A stretch of DNA of 45,295 nucleotides, taken from Candidatus Blastococcus massiliensis AP3 (GTDB taxonomy: Bacteria; Actinomycetota; Actinomycetes; Mycobacteriales; Geodermatophilaceae). This document shows, piece by piece, positions 43,279 through 45,295 of the stretch. Position 1 is the stretch's first letter. Each line of letters opens with the position of its first letter. The DNA is taken from the NCBI RefSeq assembly GCF_000582785.1, contig NZ_HG931173.1, forward strand, positions 12,369 through 57,663, read 5' to 3'. Both the position numbers and the translations under genes were made by a program. Under the pieces are notes generated by a model, which had not been told where the DNA came from, did no database searches, and saw only the letters and a program-made list of their open reading frames with translations.

Positions 43279-44267
43279 GCCCGCACCGCCTCGACCGGAC
43301 CGGGCGCGCTCACCCCGAGCTGCGGCAGCACGTGCTCGCCGAAGGCGTCGAGGAACGCCCGTTGCTCCTTGCCCACGTGGTGCAGGTAGATCTCCTCGAA
43401 CCCCAGGTCGACGTACTCCTGGAGCCAGGCGGTGTGCTGCCCCAGGTCGGCCGACACCCGGACCGCGTCCGTCACGTCCTCGGGGGTCACGTGGGCGCTG
43501 GCCTGCTCGAACGCCTCCGGACTGTCGAGGTCCCAGCACAGCGGGGGCGGGAAGACGTTGCTGCGCCACTGGTCGTGCGCGAGGGCCAGTGCCCGGTCCG
43601 GATCGGGGTCCCACGACACGTGCACCTGCAGGGCCACGGTCCCCCGGCCACCGGCGTCCCGGTAGGCGGCGATCATCTCGCGCAGCTTGTCGTGCGGCTG
43701 GTTGATGGTGACCAGCCCGTCGGCCCACGCGGCGCCGTTGCGGGCGGTGGCCACGCTCACCGCCGGGGCGATCAGCGCGGGCTGGACCTCGGGCAGCGTG
43801 TAGACCTTCGCCCGGTCGACGGTGACCAGCCCCTCGTGGCTGACCTCCTCCCCCGCCAGCAGGGCGCGGATGATCTGCACGCACTCGCGCAGCCGGGCGT
43901 CCCGCAGCTCCTTGCGCGGCCACACGTCGCCGGTCACGTGCTCGTTCATCGCCTCGCCGCTGCCCAGCGCCACCCAGAACCGGCCGGGGAACATCGCGCC
44001 CAGCGTCGCGATCGCCTGCGCGACGATCACCGGGTGGTACCGCTGCCCGGGGGCGTTCACCGCCCCGAACGGCAGCGACGTCGTCGCCATCGCCGCGCCG
44101 AGCCACGACCAGGCGAACCCGGACTCCCCCTGGCGCGGATTCCAGGGCGTGAGGTGGTCCGAGCACATCGCCGCGGTGAAGCCCACCGCCTCGGCCTGCT
44201 GGACCGCCGTCAGCAGCTCGGCGGGATGCACCTGCTCGTGCGAGTTGTGGAACCCGATCACCGGCAT
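43275..44267 (-). CDS. LLM-class flavin-dependent oxidoreductase (TIGR03885-like, probably not F420)
   Basis: This is a 330-residue luciferase-like (beta/alpha)8 protein. The N-terminus MPVIGFHNSHEQVHPAELLT and SDHLTPWNPRQGESGFAWSW fit the family I remember as 'probable non-F420 flavinoid oxidoreductase' (TIGR03885). GRFWVALGSGEAMNEHV is the flavin-binding loop. The reaction is unknown. It overlaps the GH13 gene (ATGA) and follows the alpha/beta hydrolase by 32 bases. Pairing with trehalose-synthase-like GH13 enzymes is recurrent as I recall, so a role with an oxidised or modified sugar is possible. Confidence 0.83.
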   Translation of the reverse strand: MPVIGFHNSHEQVHPAELLTAVQQAEAVGFTAAMCSDHLTPWNPRQGESGFAWSWLGAAMATTSLPFGAVNAPGQRYHPVIVAQAIATLGAMFPGRFWVALGSGEAMNEHVTGDVWPRKELRDARLRECVQIIRALLAGEEVSHEGLVTVDRAKVYTLPEVQPALIAPAVSVATARNGAAWADGLVTINQPHDKLREMIAAYRDAGGRGTVALQVHVSWDPDPDRALALAHDQWRSNVFPPPLCWDLDSPEAFEQASAHVTPEDVTDAVRVSADLGQHTAWLQEYVDLGFEEIYLHHVGKEQRAFLDAFGEHVLPQLGVSAPGPVEAVRA

Positions 44268-44299
44268 CGTCCATGCCTACCCAGGTCCGCCGCCCGCGG

Positions 44300-44950
44300 C
44301 TACTCCAGCAGTGCGACGACCCGCTCCGGCGACGTCGCGACGTCGAGGTGGCTGCCGCCGCCGTCGCCGGCCACCGGCCAGCCGCGGTCGCGGGCCTCGG
44401 CCGCCGCGCCGTCGTAGGCGGACGAGAGCTGGACGTACCGGGCGCCCTGCTCGGGCCAGCCCTCGGGCACCGGGACGGCGACGTCGTAGAAGTCCGCCGG
44501 CAGTTCGTGTCCCTCCGCCCGGACGGCGTTCCGCACCTCCACGTCGGGCAGCAGCTCGTCGAGCACGTCGGAGCCCCACCACGTCGTCCAGTCGGGGATG
44601 CGGCCGCCCCGCACCAGCCCAGCGACCCGGCCGCGGATCTCGTCGTCGGCCTCCGTCGCGCCCGAGCGGGCCGGCACCAGCGCGTCGACCCACACGACCC
44701 GGCGCGCACCCACGGCCAGGGCGACGGCAGGCAGCGTCACGCCGGCCCCGGAGAAGCCCAGGACGGCGTCGACGGGCCCGCCCGCGGCGGCGGCGTCCCG
44801 CCAGCGCTCCGGCCACCCTGCCGCAGGATCCACGGTCGGGCGCAGGTCCGGCACGACGACGTCGTCGCCGCGACGGCGCAGCTCGCCGGCCAGCGGACCG
44901 AGCACGGCGGGCCCCAGCAGGGGCGGGTGGACCAGCAGCCAGCGGGTCAC
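44300..44950 (-). CDS. Alpha/beta-hydrolase-fold protein
   Basis: This is a 216-residue protein. The N-terminal MTRWLLVHPPLLGPAVLGPL gives strand one and the oxyanion loop. The nucleophile elbow is VLGFSGAGVTLP (G-x-S-x-G, Ser at about residue 67). A late histidine is in GDGGGSHLDVATSPERVVAL, and an acid is in the region between. It resembles short hydrolases of the DUF1749/YdeN-like kind; the substrate is not known. The GTG at 44948-44950 begins it. It is probably the first gene of the three-gene operon with the flavin enzyme and GH13. Confidence 0.78.
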   Translation of the reverse strand: MTRWLLVHPPLLGPAVLGPLAGELRRRGDDVVVPDLRPTVDPAAGWPERWRDAAAAGGPVDAVLGFSGAGVTLPAVALAVGARRVVWVDALVPARSGATEADDEIRGRVAGLVRGGRIPDWTTWWGSDVLDELLPDVEVRNAVRAEGHELPADFYDVAVPVPEGWPEQGARYVQLSSAYDGAAAEARDRGWPVAGDGGGSHLDVATSPERVVALLE

Positions 44951-45059
44951 CGGCCCAGTCTGGCGGTGGACGCCGACGAGCGGGCAGCCCCTTGACGCCG
45001 ACGTGTTCGCGCCCCGCTTGACCAGCGGAAATGTCGTACCCCCGCCCTAGCGTGGGGGT

Positions 45060-45295
45060 GTGCCTCGGATTTCCGGCTCCTCTCGCGTGGAGGGTGTGCT
45101 GATCGACTGGTCGCTGGACCAGCCGGTGAGCGGTCGGGGGCTGCCGGTGGGACTGCTGTCCCGGAAGCAGGTCGCCGCGGAGCTCCAGCGGCGGGAGCGC
45201 CGACGGGCGATGGACGCCGCGTACGAGGCGGCGTTGATCCTGCGGATGGCCGAGCTGAGCTGCGACGAGCACGACCCGCCACCGGGCAGCCCGGG
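45060..45295 (+). CDS. HNH endonuclease / DUF222 family protein, N-terminal fragment
   Basis: The visible frame begins VPRISGSSRVEGVLIDWSLD and contains LSRKQVAAELQRRERRRAMD, then ILRMAELSCDEHDPPPGSPG at the window edge. The RRRAMDAAYEA...LRMAEL...DEHDPPPG pattern is that of the HNH/DUF222 (13E12-repeat) proteins that are numerous in Geodermatophilaceae. About 78 codons are seen; the gene continues to the right. The GTG at 45060 follows a small hairpin ACCCCCGCCCTAGCGTGGGG. Confidence 0.75.
   Translation, partial: MPRISGSSRVEGVLIDWSLDQPVSGRGLPVGLLSRKQVAAELQRRERRRAMDAAYEAALILRMAELSCDEHDPPPGSP

Overview
The window is high-GC DNA (well over 70 percent G+C) with frequent GTG starts, short gene overlaps and strong third-position GC bias. 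It comes from an actinobacterium, most likely of the Geodermatophilaceae (Blastococcus, Modestobacter or Geodermatophilus). That placement is an inference from the gene order, the partial HNH/DUF222 gene at the right edge and a repeated 3'-end element; no search was run. Nothing suggests a plasmid or prophage. It reads as chromosome carrying one insertion sequence.

Left part (1-11310): a translation block on the minus strand, infC-rpmI-rplT-tsnR and then pheS-pheT, with pheT running off the left edge. Between tsnR and pheS lies an insert of about 4 kb holding an EAL-DICT-GGDEF signalling protein and a TetR / AurF-like diiron oxygenase / DUF4873 module. infC appears to start at a rare ATC codon behind a leader hairpin. 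A PH-domain membrane protein and a metallo-beta-lactamase-fold hydrolase follow.

Centre (11489-26295): a coupled GAF-ANTAR / SpoIIE-phosphatase pair, then a dispersed nitrate assimilation region: an NnaR-type regulator (HemD-like domain plus winged helix), narK, and nirD-nirB-nasA. The nnaR start is preceded by seven perfect 17-bp repeats, each holding a Shine-Dalgarno-like run and a GTG, so that six 6-codon mini-ORFs chain into the regulator through GTGA overlaps. nasA carries a C-terminal domain that has its own internal ribosome binding site and GTG. Between narK and nirD sits a redox module: an XRE-cupin regulator divergent from a thioredoxin-reductase-like flavoprotein overlapping a methyltransferase.

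Right part (26448-45295): a TetR regulator; a PRC-barrel/DUF2382 stress protein with a membrane partner; a DGPF/YCII protein with an ECF42-type sigma factor and a DUF1905 protein; a complete IS481-family element with a 6-bp GCTAGT target duplication that supplies the transposase stop codon; arfB; an SDR; a 44-residue zinc-knuckle-like small protein; a Ski2-like helicase; MgtE; two overlapping TSUP permeases; and an operon of alpha/beta hydrolase, flavin-type oxidoreductase and GH13 trehalose-synthase-like enzyme. A truncated HNH/DUF222 gene ends the window.

The points most worth a second look are the tandem start-site array before nnaR, the nasA fusion with an internal start, the IS element that borrows its stop codon from the target, and the conserved 58-61 nt element directly after three stop codons.
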